NCBI RefSeq assembly: GCF_014202115.1
Contig: NZ_JACHFW010000002.1
Coordinates: forward strand, 62,001-126,000
Length of the DNA stretch: 64,000 nt
DNA from: Catenibacillus scindens
Lineage (GTDB): Bacteria; Bacillota; Clostridia; Lachnospirales; Lachnospiraceae
Direction of reading: 5' to 3'
Below, piece by piece: positions 27,262 through 37,439 of the stretch. The notes beneath the pieces were generated by a model. It saw only the letters and a list, made by a program, of their open reading frames with translations, was not told where the DNA came from and searched no databases. The first letter of the stretch is position 1; each line of letters opens with the position of its first letter. Both the position numbers and the translations under genes were made by a program.

Positions 27262-27303
27262 AAACCGGCAGTTTTTCTATGTAGAGAGGCTGCCGGTTTT
27301 TTC
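27262..27303 (+). terminator. Terminator of ilvC
   Basis: AAACCGGCAG (27262-27271) pairs with CTGCCGGTTT (27290-27299), followed by T residues. Confidence 0.9.
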
Positions 27304-27332
27304 TTTACATATGCCGGGATTAATGATAAGAT
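27304..27332 (+). promoter_or_regulatory. Weak promoter candidate for the MutS-like gene
   Basis: TTTACA (27304-27309) and TAAGAT (27327-27332) are 17 bases apart, about 90 bases before the start at 27423. Confidence 0.35.
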
Positions 27333-27422
27333 GAAAAGAAGTCCATTCATGGATCACAGGAACAGAAATGTTTTGGACAGACATAAAGCATCTGCATCAA
27401 GAAATGGAAAAGGAGAAGGATT

Positions 27423-29192
27423 ATGGATTCCAGAGAGACGATTTTACTGGTTGTTGTCATTATTGCCATCCTGATCGCGGCAAAGATGATCTATGACGGC
27501 GCCAGCCGGAAAAAAAAGCTCTTCCAGAAAATAAAGAAAGCCTATGGAAAGCTTCCCGATAACGATTATTCCGCTCCCCGGTACAGTGACAACGGGATCG
27601 GATATTATTACAAAAATAAAAGTCATGATACTCCGGTGATTGATGATATTACGTGGAATGACCTGGACATGGAAACAGTCTATATGATCTTAAATAATAC
27701 CGGCAGCGGTGTGGGAGAGGAATATCTTTACGATATGCTCCACACCCCTTGCATGGATGATAAAAAGCTTAAAGAGAGGGACCGCATTGCCCGGTATTTT
27801 GACAGCCACGAGGAGGAGCGCCTTAAAGTTCAGTGTGAGCTTTACAAACTTGGAAAGTTGAGAAATTCCAGCGTAGGCCAGTATTTAAGCGGCGTCCGGT
27901 CACTCAGACCCCACAAGCCGGTCCTTCATATGGCCTGTCTGGCCGCCCTGATCCTCATTGCCGCAGGCTGCGCAGTGCGTCCCGGTACATGGCTCCCCTA
28001 CATCTTCCTCATTATTGTCATTAACATGGTCGTCTATTTTAAGAGAAAGGCCAGCATCAGCAGCTATTTTGTGGTGTTTTCCTATCTGGCGAGAATGACT
28101 GAGACCGCGAGAAAGATCGGAGGATTGAAATGTGAAGGCATTGACGGGGCCTCCAAAGTCCTTAAAGAAGCCACCCGGCCGTTAAGGAGCATTAGCCGGT
28201 ATTCCTGGCTCTTTGTCTCCGGTACAGATTTTTCGGCGGATCTTTTGGCTATTGTTCTGGATTATGTCAAAATGCTGACCCACGTTGATATGATTGTTTT
28301 TGACTATCTGGCTTACCGCCTGTTTAAATACGGCAAAGAGCTGGATCAGATCATGGAAACTTTAGGGGAAATCGACTGCGATATTGCCATCGCTTCCTAC
28401 CGCCGCTATATGAAAGACGGACAGGGCACCCCCATATGTACGCCGGATCTGTGTGAGGAAGGGCCTCTAAAGATTCATGCTGAAAATATTTACCATCCCA
28501 TGATTGTCCATCCGGTAACCAACACCTTTAACGCCGAAAAAAGCGTCCTCGTCACTGGCTCCAATGCTTCGGGAAAGTCTACCTTTTTAAAAACTGTGGC
28601 CATCAATGCCATCTTCGCCCAGACCATCTATACCTGTCTGGCAGACCGCTTTGAATCCCGGTTTTTCAGGATTTACTCCTCCATGGCCCTTCAGGACAAC
28701 ATAGCCAGCAATGAAAGCTACTATATTGTGGAGATCAAATCCCTGAAACGTATTGTAGACGCGGCGGCCCCGCCGCCTGCAGGCCAGGCCGTCTTAACAG
28801 GAGAAAATGAGACAGAGCCATGGAGCCGCGTGCCGGTACTTTGTTTTATCGACGAAGTTCTCCGGGGTACCAACACTATTGAGCGTATCGCTGCCTCCTC
28901 AAGGATACTTTACGCTCTGTCTGCCATGAACGCCCTGTGTTTTGCCGCCACCCACGATATTGAGCTGACCTCCATTCTTGAAAACAGTTTCGCTAACTAC
29001 CATTTTCAGGAAGAAGTCAACGATAATGACGTAATTTTTGACTATATTTTGTATCCCGGCCGGGCCACATCCCGCAACGCTATTAAACTTCTGGGAATCA
29101 TCGGCTTTGACCAAAAGATTATCAATGAAGCTTCCGCTGCGGCCAGAGATTTTGAAACCAAAGGCGTCTGGGCTCAGCTTAACGAAAGGTGA
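27423..29192 (+). CDS. Membrane-anchored MutS-family ATPase
   Basis: A 589-residue protein with the C-terminal ATPase domain of mismatch-repair MutS but none of its DNA-recognition N-terminus. Walker A is GSNASGKST (near 379), Walker B is [16 protein letters not shown] (near 475), and the AATHD-like switch is seen as AATHDIEL. An N-terminal helix (residues about 6-24) and a hydrophobic pair near 160-205 look like membrane segments. It is therefore neither MutS nor MutS2 (no Smr domain). Its role is unknown. The start has AAAGGAGAAGG upstream, and rnhA follows after 17 bases. Confidence 0.82.
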   Translation: MDSRETILLVVVIIAILIAAKMIYDGASRKKKLFQKIKKAYGKLPDNDYSAPRYSDNGIGYYYKNKSHDTPVIDDITWNDLDMETVYMILNNTGSGVGEEYLYDMLHTPCMDDKKLKERDRIARYFDSHEEERLKVQCELYKLGKLRNSSVGQYLSGVRSLRPHKPVLHMACLAALILIAAGCAVRPGTWLPYIFLIIVINMVVYFKRKASISSYFVVFSYLARMTETARKIGGLKCEGIDGASKVLKEATRPLRSISRYSWLFVSGTDFSADLLAIVLDYVKMLTHVDMIVFDYLAYRLFKYGKELDQIMETLGEIDCDIAIASYRRYMKDGQGTPICTPDLCEEGPLKIHAENIYHPMIVHPVTNTFNAEKSVLVTGSNASGKSTFLKTVAINAIFAQTIYTCLADRFESRFFRIYSSMALQDNIASNESYYIVEIKSLKRIVDAAAPPPAGQAVLTGENETEPWSRVPVLCFIDEVLRGTNTIERIAASSRILYALSAMNALCFAATHDIELTSILENSFANYHFQEEVNDNDVIFDYILYPGRATSRNAIKLLGIIGFDQKIINEASAAARDFETKGVWAQLNER

Positions 29193-29209
29193 ATAACAGG
29201 AGGAAATCA

Positions 29210-29695
29210 ATGAAAGTCACTGTGTATACCGACGGCGCCGCCAGGGGCAACCCGGAAGGTCCGGGGGGATATGGCGCTGTCCTTGAATATATAGATACAA
29301 AAGGCCTACTCCATGTGAAGGAATTGTCGGCAGGTTTCCGCCGCACTACGAACAACCGCATGGAAATGATGGCTGTCATTGCCGCCATGGAGGCCCTTAA
29401 CCGGCCTTGCCAGGTGGATCTGTTCTCAGATTCCAAATATGTTGTGGACGCCTTTAACCAGCACTGGATCAATGGATGGATCAGGAAAGGCTGGAAAAGA
29501 GGCAAAAACGAGCCTGTAAAAAATGTGGACCTGTGGCAGCGGATGCTGTCAGCTATGGCGCCCCACCAGGTAACCTTTCACTGGGTCAAAGGCCACAATG
29601 GCCATCCTCAGAATGAGCGGTGCGACGTTTTGGCAACTACAGCCGCCGACAGCGGCGATCTGCTCATTGATGAAATCTATGAACAGACATTGTAA
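29210..29695 (+). CDS. rnhA: Ribonuclease H (type I)
   Basis: It cuts the RNA strand of RNA-DNA hybrids, in replication and R-loop removal. The 161 residues carry the four carboxylates of RNase [32 protein letters not shown] and the late Asp in NERCDVLA, with the HNGHPQNE loop that helps catalysis. ATG 29210 has AGGAGG seven bases upstream; an in-frame ATG at 29189 overlaps the previous gene and lacks a ribosome site. Confidence 0.95.
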   Translation: MKVTVYTDGAARGNPEGPGGYGAVLEYIDTKGLLHVKELSAGFRRTTNNRMEMMAVIAAMEALNRPCQVDLFSDSKYVVDAFNQHWINGWIRKGWKRGKNEPVKNVDLWQRMLSAMAPHQVTFHWVKGHNGHPQNERCDVLATTAADSGDLLIDEIYEQTL

Positions 29696-29749
29696 GACAA
29701 ACGCTGAATTTTTAAACCAAACTTTCTATAGAAAAGGAGCCTGCGGTCA

Positions 29750-31054
29750 ATGATAGATCTGCCTCAGAAATTTTTAGACGAGATCCGGCTATTGCTTGGC
29801 GATGAGTACGACGATTTTTTAAAAAGCTATGATAAGCCTATGAATTATGGGCTCAGAGTCAACACATTAAAAATCTCCCCGGAGAATTATCTGAAACTGT
29901 CCGGAGAGAATCTTCGCCCTGTCCCCTGGAATGAACTTGGCTTTTATTACGACGGCAGCCGGCGGTTTACAAAAAATCCCCTCTACCATGCGGGGCTGTA
30001 TTATATCCAGGAGCCTTCGGCCATGTGTCCGGCCCATATGCTCCCGGTGGAGGAGGGGGATATTGTCCTTGACATGTGTGCCGCCCCCGGCGGAAAGAGT
30101 ACGGCCCTTGGCGCGAAGCTTAAAAATACAGGGCTTTTAGTGTCCAATGATGTCAGCGTCTCCAGGGCAAAGGCGTTGCTTAAAAATATTGAGTTTTTCG
30201 GCATCAAAAACAGCCTCATCCTCAGCGAGGATCCGTCAAAACTTGCCGGCGTGTTTCCCGAATATTTTGACAAGGTGCTGATTGACGCCCCGTGTTCCGG
30301 GGAGGGAATGTTCCGCAAAAAGCCGTCGATGACAGCGGCATGGGAGCGGTCGGGGCCGGATTATTTTGGCCCGATCCAGCGGAGGATTTTACTAAATGGC
30401 GCTGACCTTTTAAAACCCGGCGGAATGATGGTATACTCTACATGCACATTTTCAGAATATGAAGACGAGGGCAGTGTGGAGTATCTTTTAAAACACCGTC
30501 CGGAAATGTCCGTTGTTAAGGTGAAGAGGCTCTGGCCCCACAAGGTAGACGGAGAAGGACATTTTTGCGTTCTGCTGAAAAAGGCCGGAGAAAAGCCGGC
30601 TCCATCCCAGGAATGTTACTGTCCCCAAAGCCGGGAAGACCTGACGCCTTTTCATGACTTTGTCAGGGCGGGGAATGCCGAAGATTTATTTGACCCTTCC
30701 CGCCTTGTGGCCCAAAAAGGAAGCCTTTATTATTTTCCAAAGATCATGCCGGAGTTTACAGGACTTCGGGTGATCCGCAACGGGTGGTATTTGGGGGAAC
30801 TAAAAAAGAACCGTTTTGAGCCATCCGGCGCTTTTGCCAGAGCCCTGACCAAAGACCAGTGGAGTCACGTTTTGGATCTTTCCCTGGAAGATCCGAGAGT
30901 GATTAAGTACTTAAAATGCGAGACTATTGAAGGGGAAGAAGGTCAGGAAAATGGCTGGTATCTTGTATGCGCTGCCGGCTATCCCCTTGGTTTTGGCAAA
31001 ATGAACCGTGGAACTTTAAAAAATAAATATCCTGTGGGATGGCGCTGGGAGTGA
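29750..31054 (+). CDS. RsmF/NOL1-type rRNA cytosine-C5 methyltransferase
   Basis: A 434-residue SAM-dependent RNA methyltransferase of the NOP2/Sun family. The SAM site is DMCAAPGGKST, the catalytic region has DAPCSGEGMFRK (first active cysteine in PCSGEG), and STCTF carries the second cysteine. The C-terminal part resembles the RsmF ferredoxin-like/PUA extension. The target base in rRNA or tRNA cannot be deduced. It begins a run of RNA-modification genes, with the RsuA-HAD fusion starting one base after its stop. Confidence 0.9.
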   Translation: MIDLPQKFLDEIRLLLGDEYDDFLKSYDKPMNYGLRVNTLKISPENYLKLSGENLRPVPWNELGFYYDGSRRFTKNPLYHAGLYYIQEPSAMCPAHMLPVEEGDIVLDMCAAPGGKSTALGAKLKNTGLLVSNDVSVSRAKALLKNIEFFGIKNSLILSEDPSKLAGVFPEYFDKVLIDAPCSGEGMFRKKPSMTAAWERSGPDYFGPIQRRILLNGADLLKPGGMMVYSTCTFSEYEDEGSVEYLLKHRPEMSVVKVKRLWPHKVDGEGHFCVLLKKAGEKPAPSQECYCPQSREDLTPFHDFVRAGNAEDLFDPSRLVAQKGSLYYFPKIMPEFTGLRVIRNGWYLGELKKNRFEPSGAFARALTKDQWSHVLDLSLEDPRVIKYLKCETIEGEEGQENGWYLVCAAGYPLGFGKMNRGTLKNKYPVGWRWE

Positions 31055-31055
31055 G

Positions 31056-32486
31056 GTGGTGTATTTGAAAACAAGTGTACGTTTAGATAAATATCTGGCG
31101 GATATGGGCTTTGGCACCCGAAGCCAGGTAAAAGAAAAAATCCGCCAGGGCCTTGTCACCGTCAACGGGGTGACGGTCCAAAAAGGCGATGTGAAAGTGG
31201 ATACCCAGGCTGACCAGGTGCAGTATGAAGGCCAGCCGGTGGGTTATGTTCATTTTGAATATTATATGCTCAATAAACCGGCGGGAGTGATCTGCGCCAC
31301 CTCCGACCGCTCCCAGACAACAGTTATCGACCTGATCAGCGATAAAAAGCGGAAAGATCTTTTTCCGGCGGGAAGACTGGATAAAGATACGGAGGGGCTT
31401 GTAATGATCACCAACGACGGCGCTCTGTCTCACAGGCTGTTGTCCCCTAAAAATCATGTGGCTAAAATTTACTACGCGAAGATTGCCGGCCTTGTTACCC
31501 AAAAAGATATCCAGGATTTTGCCGACGGCCTTTATGTGGATGAGGAATTTCGGGCCCAGCCTGCCCGCCTTGTAACACTCCAGCGCTTTCAAAAAGAGGA
31601 GGAGAGCGAAATTCTTGTGGAGATTTTTGAAGGAAAGTTCCATCAGATCAAACGCATGTTTGAGGCTGTGGGAAAATCTGTACTTTACTTAAAACGATTG
31701 ACTTTCGGCTCTCTGAGTCTGGACGGCTTTCTGGCTCCGGGAGCTTTCAGGGCCCTGACAGACAGGGAGCTTAACGCTTTAATGGCGCCAGAAAATAAGA
31801 AAGTTTGGGGCCGGGATATTTTAGAGGATATCCGGGCGGTTATCTTTGACCTGGACGGTACTCTCATTGATTCTATGTGGGTGTGGAGAGACATTGATAT
31901 TGAATATCTGAAAGGCTTTGGCCTGGATATGCCCGATGATCTCCAGGAAAACATTGCCGGCATCAGCGTGACCCAGACCGCAGTTTATTTTAAGGAGCGT
32001 TTCCACATTCCGGACAGTATTGAAAAAATCATTGGCGACTGGGACCGGATGGCCCTGGAGAAGTATACGACCCAGGTGCCGTTAAAACCGGGAGCCCTGG
32101 AATTTTTAAAATATCTAAAATCCAGGGGCATCCCCTGCGCCATCGCCACAAGCAACTCCCGGAGACTGACGCAGGCGGTCCTTGAAGCCCACAATATTAC
32201 CGGATATTTTCAGGTTATCTTAACCGGCGAGGACATTCACAAAGGCAAACCGGAGCCGGATGTTTATCTGGAAACTGCAGGCAAGCTGAAAATCGAGCCA
32301 GGCCACTGCCTTGTATTTGAGGATATCCCCTATGGGGTCATGGCTGCCAACCGGGCGGGAATGACCTGCGCCGCCATTGACGACCCGGATTCCCGATGGC
32401 AGGAGGAGGATAAGCGCCGCCTGGCCCGGTATTATATACAAGATTACTTTGATATTATGTTTCAAACTTATGAGGAGTTAAAATAA
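31056..32486 (+). CDS. Fusion: RsuA/RluB-type pseudouridine synthase + HAD phosphatase
   Basis: One continuous 476-residue frame with two enzymes. Residues about 7-240 form an S4 domain (RLDKYLADMGF) and an RsuA-family synthase with catalytic Asp in GRLDKDTEGL (about 106-115). From about 260, a HAD phosphatase of the beta-phosphoglucomutase/GPH type begins: DLDGTLIDS motif I, ATSNSRR motif II, GKPEPDVY and VFEDIPYGVMAA. The start codon is uncertain: GTG 31056, GTG 31059 or TTG 31065, all near GGGAGTGAGGTGG. No stop or frameshift separates the halves. The HAD part may act on a nucleotide or sugar phosphate; this is unknown. Confidence 0.88.
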   Translation: MVYLKTSVRLDKYLADMGFGTRSQVKEKIRQGLVTVNGVTVQKGDVKVDTQADQVQYEGQPVGYVHFEYYMLNKPAGVICATSDRSQTTVIDLISDKKRKDLFPAGRLDKDTEGLVMITNDGALSHRLLSPKNHVAKIYYAKIAGLVTQKDIQDFADGLYVDEEFRAQPARLVTLQRFQKEEESEILVEIFEGKFHQIKRMFEAVGKSVLYLKRLTFGSLSLDGFLAPGAFRALTDRELNALMAPENKKVWGRDILEDIRAVIFDLDGTLIDSMWVWRDIDIEYLKGFGLDMPDDLQENIAGISVTQTAVYFKERFHIPDSIEKIIGDWDRMALEKYTTQVPLKPGALEFLKYLKSRGIPCAIATSNSRRLTQAVLEAHNITGYFQVILTGEDIHKGKPEPDVYLETAGKLKIEPGHCLVFEDIPYGVMAANRAGMTCAAIDDPDSRWQEEDKRRLARYYIQDYFDIMFQTYEELK

Positions 32487-34394
32487 ATGGTTAAAGATTT
32501 CTTGCCAATTTGTCCGGAAGATATGAAAAGGCGGGGATGGGATCAGGTGGATTTTGTTTACGTCATTGGCGACGCCTATGTGGATCACCCATCTTTCGGG
32601 CACGCCATTATCAGCCGGGTTCTGGAAGCGGCCGGCTACCGGGTTGGGATCATATCACAGCCGGACTGGAAAGATAAAAACAGCATTAATGTTTTTGGCC
32701 GGCCCCGCCTTGGATTTCTTATTTCCGGCGGGAACATGGATTCCATGGTCAACCACTATACCGTTTCTAAAAAGCGCCGCCACAATGATGCTTACACCCC
32801 CGGCGGCGTCTACGGAAAACGGCCGGATTATGCCACTGTGGTTTACGGCAATCTCATCCGCCAGACCTACAAAGATGTGCCGGTAATTATCGGCGGCATT
32901 GAGGCCAGCCTCCGCCGCCTGGCCCACTATGATTACTGGAGCGATTCCCTGAAACGCTCCATTTTGCTGGACAGCGGCGCAGACCTGCTTTTGTACGGCA
33001 TGGGCGAAAAAAGTATTGTGGAGATGGCTGACGCCCTGGACAGTGGTCTGAATATCCGGGACCTGACCTTTATCCGTGGCAGTGTCTACAAAACAAAACA
33101 TCCGGAAGATGTTTATGACGGCATTACCCTGCCGGATTTTGACGCCCTCAAACAAGATAAAAAGACTTACGCTGCCAGCTTTTATACTCAGTATATTAAC
33201 ACAGACCCCTATACGGGAAAGCCTTTAATCGAAAAATATAACGATCATTTATACGTGGTCCAGAATCCCGCAGCCTGGCCCCTGACCACCGAGGAGATGG
33301 ACAGAGTTTATTCCCTGAATTATATGCGGGTCCCTCATCCCTCCTACGACGCCCTCGGCGGCGTTCCGGCCATCTCTGAAGTAAAATTCAGCCTGGTGAG
33401 CAATCGGGGATGTTTTGGCGGATGCAGCTTCTGCGCACTGACATTTCACCAGGGCCGGATCATCCAGGCGAGGAGCCATGAATCCATTGTCAACGAGGCC
33501 CGCCAGTTTATCTGGGATCCGGACTTTAAAGGATATATCCATGATGTGGGCGGCCCTACGGCAAATTTCCGTTTTCCCGCCTGTGAGAAACAGGAAACTG
33601 CCGGAGTGTGCAAAAACCGCCAATGCCTTTTCCCCACCCCCTGTAAAAATTTAAGGGCGGATCACAGCGATTATCTGTCCCTTTTGAAAAAGCTTCGGGA
33701 TATCCCAGGGGTAAAGAAGGTATTTATCCGCTCAGGCATCCGCTTTGATTACCTTCTGGCAGATAAAAGCGACCGTTTTCTGGAGGAATTGTGCCGGTAC
33801 CATGTGTCCGGCCAGTTAAAAGTGGCCCCGGAACATGTGTCCGACCATGTACTGCGCCTGATGGGTAAACCTTCCAACAGAGTTTACAGGGAGTTTACTA
33901 AAAAATATAAGGCCATGAACGAAAAACTGGGGAAAGAGCAGTACCTTGTCCCCTATTTAATGTCCTCCCACCCCGGCTCTACTATGAAGGACGCCGTAGA
34001 ACTGGCACTTTATCTCAAAGAGCTGGGGTATATGCCGGAACAGGTCCAGGATTTTTATCCGACCCCTTCTACCTTGTCCACATGTATGTATTACACCGGC
34101 TATGATCCAAGAACTATGGAAAAAGTTTATGTTCCAAAAGATCCCCATGAGAAGGCTATGCAGCGGGCTCTCATCCAGTATCGTGATCCGAAAAATTATG
34201 AGCTGGTGGCGGAGGCATTAAAAGTTGCCGGACGCCAGGATCTTATCGGCTATGATAAACACTGTCTGATCCGTCCCCGCCGTAAAAAAGGAGAGGAGCA
34301 GGGGGGATGGCGGGACAATAGAGCATACCGGGAGGGGACGGCTCCCCGCAGGAAGAAAAAGACAATCCGAAACGTACATCAAAAGAAAGGCTGA
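32487..34394 (+). CDS. YgiQ-family radical SAM protein
   Basis: A 635-residue radical-SAM enzyme of the UPF0313/YgiQ family. The N-terminal cobalamin-like region ([19 protein letters not shown]) is followed by the radical-SAM cluster motif GCFGGCSFC near residues 309-316, i.e. C-x3-C-x2-C. The C-terminal YgiQ domain contains [15 protein letters not shown] and ends in a basic, Arg/Lys-rich tail. The reaction is not known for the family. It directly abuts the RsuA-HAD fusion, with its ATG right after the TAA, so the genes are co-transcribed. Confidence 0.9.
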   Translation: MVKDFLPICPEDMKRRGWDQVDFVYVIGDAYVDHPSFGHAIISRVLEAAGYRVGIISQPDWKDKNSINVFGRPRLGFLISGGNMDSMVNHYTVSKKRRHNDAYTPGGVYGKRPDYATVVYGNLIRQTYKDVPVIIGGIEASLRRLAHYDYWSDSLKRSILLDSGADLLLYGMGEKSIVEMADALDSGLNIRDLTFIRGSVYKTKHPEDVYDGITLPDFDALKQDKKTYAASFYTQYINTDPYTGKPLIEKYNDHLYVVQNPAAWPLTTEEMDRVYSLNYMRVPHPSYDALGGVPAISEVKFSLVSNRGCFGGCSFCALTFHQGRIIQARSHESIVNEARQFIWDPDFKGYIHDVGGPTANFRFPACEKQETAGVCKNRQCLFPTPCKNLRADHSDYLSLLKKLRDIPGVKKVFIRSGIRFDYLLADKSDRFLEELCRYHVSGQLKVAPEHVSDHVLRLMGKPSNRVYREFTKKYKAMNEKLGKEQYLVPYLMSSHPGSTMKDAVELALYLKELGYMPEQVQDFYPTPSTLSTCMYYTGYDPRTMEKVYVPKDPHEKAMQRALIQYRDPKNYELVAEALKVAGRQDLIGYDKHCLIRPRRKKGEEQGGWRDNRAYREGTAPRRKKKTIRNVHQKKG

Positions 34395-34399
34395 TTTTT

Positions 34400-35161
34400 G
34401 TGAAGATCGCAGTTATAAGCGGAGCTTCCTCCGGAATCGGGAGAGAGCTTGTAAAAATTATTGACAGACGCTGTAAAGTCCTTGATGAAATCTGGGTGAT
34501 CGGCAGACGCCGGGATCGTCTGGAAAAGCTCCAGTTTCATTTAAACCATCCTTTAAGGATCATTGACATGGATCTTTCTCTTACAGAGAACCTGAAAAAA
34601 CTCCAGGAACTTTTTGAAAAAAAGAAACCCAGGGTCTTCGTCCTGGCCGCCAGCGCCGGCCTTGGGAAATACGGACTTTGCCGTGACCTTGATCCAAAGG
34701 ACGCCATGGATATGATCAATATTAACGTGAGGGCGCTGACCGCTCTCACCCAGATGGCCCTCCCTTATATGGTCAGAGGCGGCCGGATCATACTTATGTC
34801 CAGCAGCGCGGCATTTGTACCCCAGCCGGGATTTTCCATCTACGCCGCCACGAAAGCTTACGTTTTAAGCTACGGGCAGAGTCTGAACGCGGAATTAAAA
34901 AAGGAGCGCGTCCACGTTACCGTCGTTTGTCCGGGGCCGGTAGATACAGAATTTTTCCAGCACTGCGGCAGCGGCAAAACCCTCTCCGCCATCAAGCTGT
35001 TTTTCATGGCCAACCCTGAAAAAGTGGCCGCTCTGGCCTGGCGGGACGCCCTGCGCAAAAAGCCGGTGTCCGTCTACGGCCTGGCCATGCGATTGTTTCG
35101 CACAGGCACAAAGATCATTCCCCATAAAGTGCTTATCACAGGAATGAGGTTGTTTTTATGA
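34400..35161 (+). CDS. Short-chain dehydrogenase/reductase (SDR), copy 1
   Basis: A 253-residue classical SDR. The NAD(P) site is ISGASSGIGREL, the NAG-like motif is AASAGLG and the catalytic YAATKAY holds the Tyr-x3-Lys pair, with the Ser in MSSSAAF. The start is GTG 34400, five bases after the previous stop. The substrate is unknown. A second, clearly related SDR is at 56075-56851; both begin with MKIAV and have similar C-terminal layouts. It overlaps the next gene by 4 bases. Confidence 0.87.
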   Translation: MKIAVISGASSGIGRELVKIIDRRCKVLDEIWVIGRRRDRLEKLQFHLNHPLRIIDMDLSLTENLKKLQELFEKKKPRVFVLAASAGLGKYGLCRDLDPKDAMDMININVRALTALTQMALPYMVRGGRIILMSSSAAFVPQPGFSIYAATKAYVLSYGQSLNAELKKERVHVTVVCPGPVDTEFFQHCGSGKTLSAIKLFFMANPEKVAALAWRDALRKKPVSVYGLAMRLFRTGTKIIPHKVLITGMRLFL

Positions 35162-35766
35162 CAGATTCCAGAAAAAATTTAAAAGACTCCCCAAAAAAGG
35201 CCCGCCTGCAAAAAGGCGACGCCGGGTATATTAAGACCGCGAAGCAGAGGCAGAGTATTATCGTCCTGATCTGGGTTGTGGTGATCGGGGCTGTCCTGAT
35301 TGCCGGATACATGTTTACAAAGAGCCGGCTCAATGCCGCTACAGTCCTTGGGATCGTCCTTGTCCTTCCCGCTGCTAAAGCGGTTGTCCGGCTGATCCTT
35401 CTCCTTCCATACACATCGGCTGACCCTGAAGAATACGCGCGGGTCAAAAAGATTCTTCCGCCCTGCGCTCTTATAGCCGCTGATCTGATCCTGACCCGGT
35501 CTGAGGGGGCCGCCACATATATTTCCATGGCCGTCATCTGCGGAGGAAACGTGTTTGCATTTTGTCCCGGCCACAAAAAAACGCTGGCACAGATTGCCAA
35601 AGAATTGACGGAGAGCGTCAAAGCAGGCGGCGGCAAGGCCTCCCCCGCAGTCTTTGGGGATTTTCAGGCATTTTTTATGCAGATTCAAAAACTGTCCTCC
35701 AAAGAGGAGACGCCGTCAAATAAAGATGAGAAGATCCGCCGGGACCTGTTAAGCCGGGCGGTGTGA
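35158..35766 (+). CDS. Hypothetical membrane protein
   Basis: A 202-residue protein without a recognised family. The N-terminal 30 residues are very basic (Lys/Arg-rich, cytoplasmic). Two hydrophobic helices follow (about residues 35-51 and 61-82). After them is a soluble domain of about 115 residues with a hydrophobic core near ATYISMAVICGGNVFAF and an acidic/basic tail. It overlaps the SDR gene (ATGA) and precedes an RluC/D-type synthase gene by 15 bases, so it belongs to this operon. I cannot assign a function. Confidence 0.7.
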   Translation: MTDSRKNLKDSPKKARLQKGDAGYIKTAKQRQSIIVLIWVVVIGAVLIAGYMFTKSRLNAATVLGIVLVLPAAKAVVRLILLLPYTSADPEEYARVKKILPPCALIAADLILTRSEGAATYISMAVICGGNVFAFCPGHKKTLAQIAKELTESVKAGGGKASPAVFGDFQAFFMQIQKLSSKEETPSNKDEKIRRDLLSRAV

Positions 35767-35781
35767 AAGGAGCAGACCGAT

Positions 35782-36789
35782 ATGCAGAGCCGTACTGTTA
35801 GCCCCAATGAGGCGGGGCAGCGCCTGGACAAGCTTCTGTCAAAAATATTGAATCTGGCGCCTAAAAGTTTTATATATAAAATGCTTCGAAAAAAAAATAT
35901 TACCTTAAATAATAAAAAGGCTGACGGCAGTGAGAAAGTCGCTTTTGGGGACGAGATCCGCCTGTGGCTGTCCGATGAGACTATTGAAAAGTTTTCTGAC
36001 AATCCGGTGACTATTGTCAGAGATGCTCTGGACATTCTCTATGAAGACCAGGATATCCTTGTCATTAACAAAAAGGCGGGAGCCCTGTCCCAGAAAGCTT
36101 CCGCAAAGGATGTTTCCGTTAATGAGGAGCTGATCTCTTACATGATCCACAGCGATCAGGCTTCCCCGGAAGATTTTAAAACATTCCGTCCGTCAGTGTG
36201 TCACAGGCTCGACCGAAACACAAGCGGCGTCCTCATCGCCGGAAAGACGATGACCGGTCTTCAGGATATGGCTACTCTGATACGGGAGAGAAAGGTAAAA
36301 AAATACTACTGCTGTCTTGTCCGGGGATGGGTAAAAGAGAAGGCGGTGATCGAAGGGTGGCTTGTCAAAGACAAAGATTCTAATCAGGTCACTGTGACAA
36401 AAAGGCCCGGTCCGGGCAGCGACTATATTAAAACAAGCTATGAACCTTTGGCCACCAATGGAAATCATACCCTTTTGTGGGTTCAGCTTTTTACCGGGCG
36501 TTCTCATCAGATCCGGGCTCATCTTGCCAGCATCGGCCACGGAATTATCGGAGATCCAAAATACGGCGACAAAGACATGAACCATTATTTCTATGAAAAG
36601 TATCATTTAAAATATCAACTCCTCCACAGCATACAGATGACTATGCCGAAGGATACGTTAAGACTGACAGCCATATCGGGCATGGTTTTTCGGGCTCCGC
36701 TCCCGCCCCTTTTCACAAAGATTTTGCAGGAGGAAAAAATTACAGACAGGGTGGATAACTATGGCAACCTGGAATTCAAGAGGTCTTAG
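35782..36789 (+). CDS. RluC/RluD-family pseudouridine synthase
   Basis: A 335-residue synthase that isomerises uridines in 23S rRNA or tRNA. The N-terminal S4 domain (RLDKLLSKILN...KNITLNNKKA) is followed by the synthase domain with catalytic Asp in HRLDRNTSGV and the downstream FTGRSHQIRAHL motif. Its specificity within RluA/C/D cannot be read safely, although the S4 domain argues for RluC/D. It overlaps recU by 29 bases. Confidence 0.9.
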   Translation: MQSRTVSPNEAGQRLDKLLSKILNLAPKSFIYKMLRKKNITLNNKKADGSEKVAFGDEIRLWLSDETIEKFSDNPVTIVRDALDILYEDQDILVINKKAGALSQKASAKDVSVNEELISYMIHSDQASPEDFKTFRPSVCHRLDRNTSGVLIAGKTMTGLQDMATLIRERKVKKYYCCLVRGWVKEKAVIEGWLVKDKDSNQVTVTKRPGPGSDYIKTSYEPLATNGNHTLLWVQLFTGRSHQIRAHLASIGHGIIGDPKYGDKDMNHYFYEKYHLKYQLLHSIQMTMPKDTLRLTAISGMVFRAPLPPLFTKILQEEKITDRVDNYGNLEFKRS

Positions 36790-37306
36790 AGGCTCTCATC
36801 TGGAAGAAATGGTCAACCTGACCAATGAGCGCTACAGAAGCGGAGGGCTGGCGCTGATCCAGAAGATACCCACACCTATTAAACCCATTAATATTGACAA
36901 GACAAGCAGGCACATAACCCTCGCCTATTTTGAGCAGCGTTCCACCGTGGATTATATCGGCGCCGTCCAGGGTATTCCTGTATGTTTTGACGCCAAAGAG
37001 TGCCATGGGAAAACCTTTCCCGTGGCCAATGTCCATGAACATCAAGTTGTTTTTATGGAGGACTTTGAGCGGCAGGGAGGGATTGCCTTTTTGTTGATTT
37101 ATTTTGCCAGCCAGAATTTATATTATTATATGCGGTTTAAAGAACTCGCCGCTTTTTGGAACCGGTCAAAAACTGGTCACGCCAAAAGTATCCGTCTTGA
37201 GGAACTTAACATGGATTATACCATCCAGGTCAGAGGCTATTACATCCAATATCTGCCCCTTATCCAGAAAGATCTGGACAGCCGGGAAGGGCAGGCCAAT
37301 ACATAA
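36761..37306 (+). CDS. recU: Holliday-junction resolvase RecU
   Basis: The Firmicutes-type resolvase (181 residues) that cuts four-way DNA junctions in recombination and chromosome segregation. Family blocks are visible: NSRGLRGSHLEEMVN, KIPTPIKPI, STVDYIGAVQG, FDAKE with the catalytic acidic residues, and HEHQVVFM. The gene begins 29 bases before the end of the pseudouridine-synthase gene and is followed at once by a terminator. The usual partner gene for penicillin-binding protein 1 (ponA) is not adjacent here. Confidence 0.9.
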   Translation: MATWNSRGLRGSHLEEMVNLTNERYRSGGLALIQKIPTPIKPINIDKTSRHITLAYFEQRSTVDYIGAVQGIPVCFDAKECHGKTFPVANVHEHQVVFMEDFERQGGIAFLLIYFASQNLYYYMRFKELAAFWNRSKTGHAKSIRLEELNMDYTIQVRGYYIQYLPLIQKDLDSREGQANT

Positions 37307-37333
37307 AGGTCTACAAACGTTAGACCTTTTTTT
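37305..37333 (+). terminator. Terminator after recU
   Basis: AAGGTCTA (37306-37313) pairs with TAGACCTT (37321-37328) and runs into seven T residues. The first A overlaps the recU stop. Confidence 0.88.
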
Positions 37334-37334
37334 A

Positions 37335-37363
37335 TTGACAAAAGCCGTCTGTCCATGTATAAT
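37335..37363 (+). promoter_or_regulatory. Strong consensus promoter of the his operon
   Basis: TTGACA (37335-37340) and TATAAT (37358-37363) with a 17-base spacer are a perfect SigA match. It lies two bases after the recU terminator T run. Confidence 0.85.
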
Positions 37364-37439
37364 AGTCACACATTAGCGAATTATCAATTTACTATAATAA
37401 AGCATACGGTTTTGCCGGTCATGCATGAAAGGAGCCTTT

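Noticed and set aside
27423-29192. True MutS or MutS2
   Set aside because: Mismatch-binding and Smr domains are absent and membrane helices are present.
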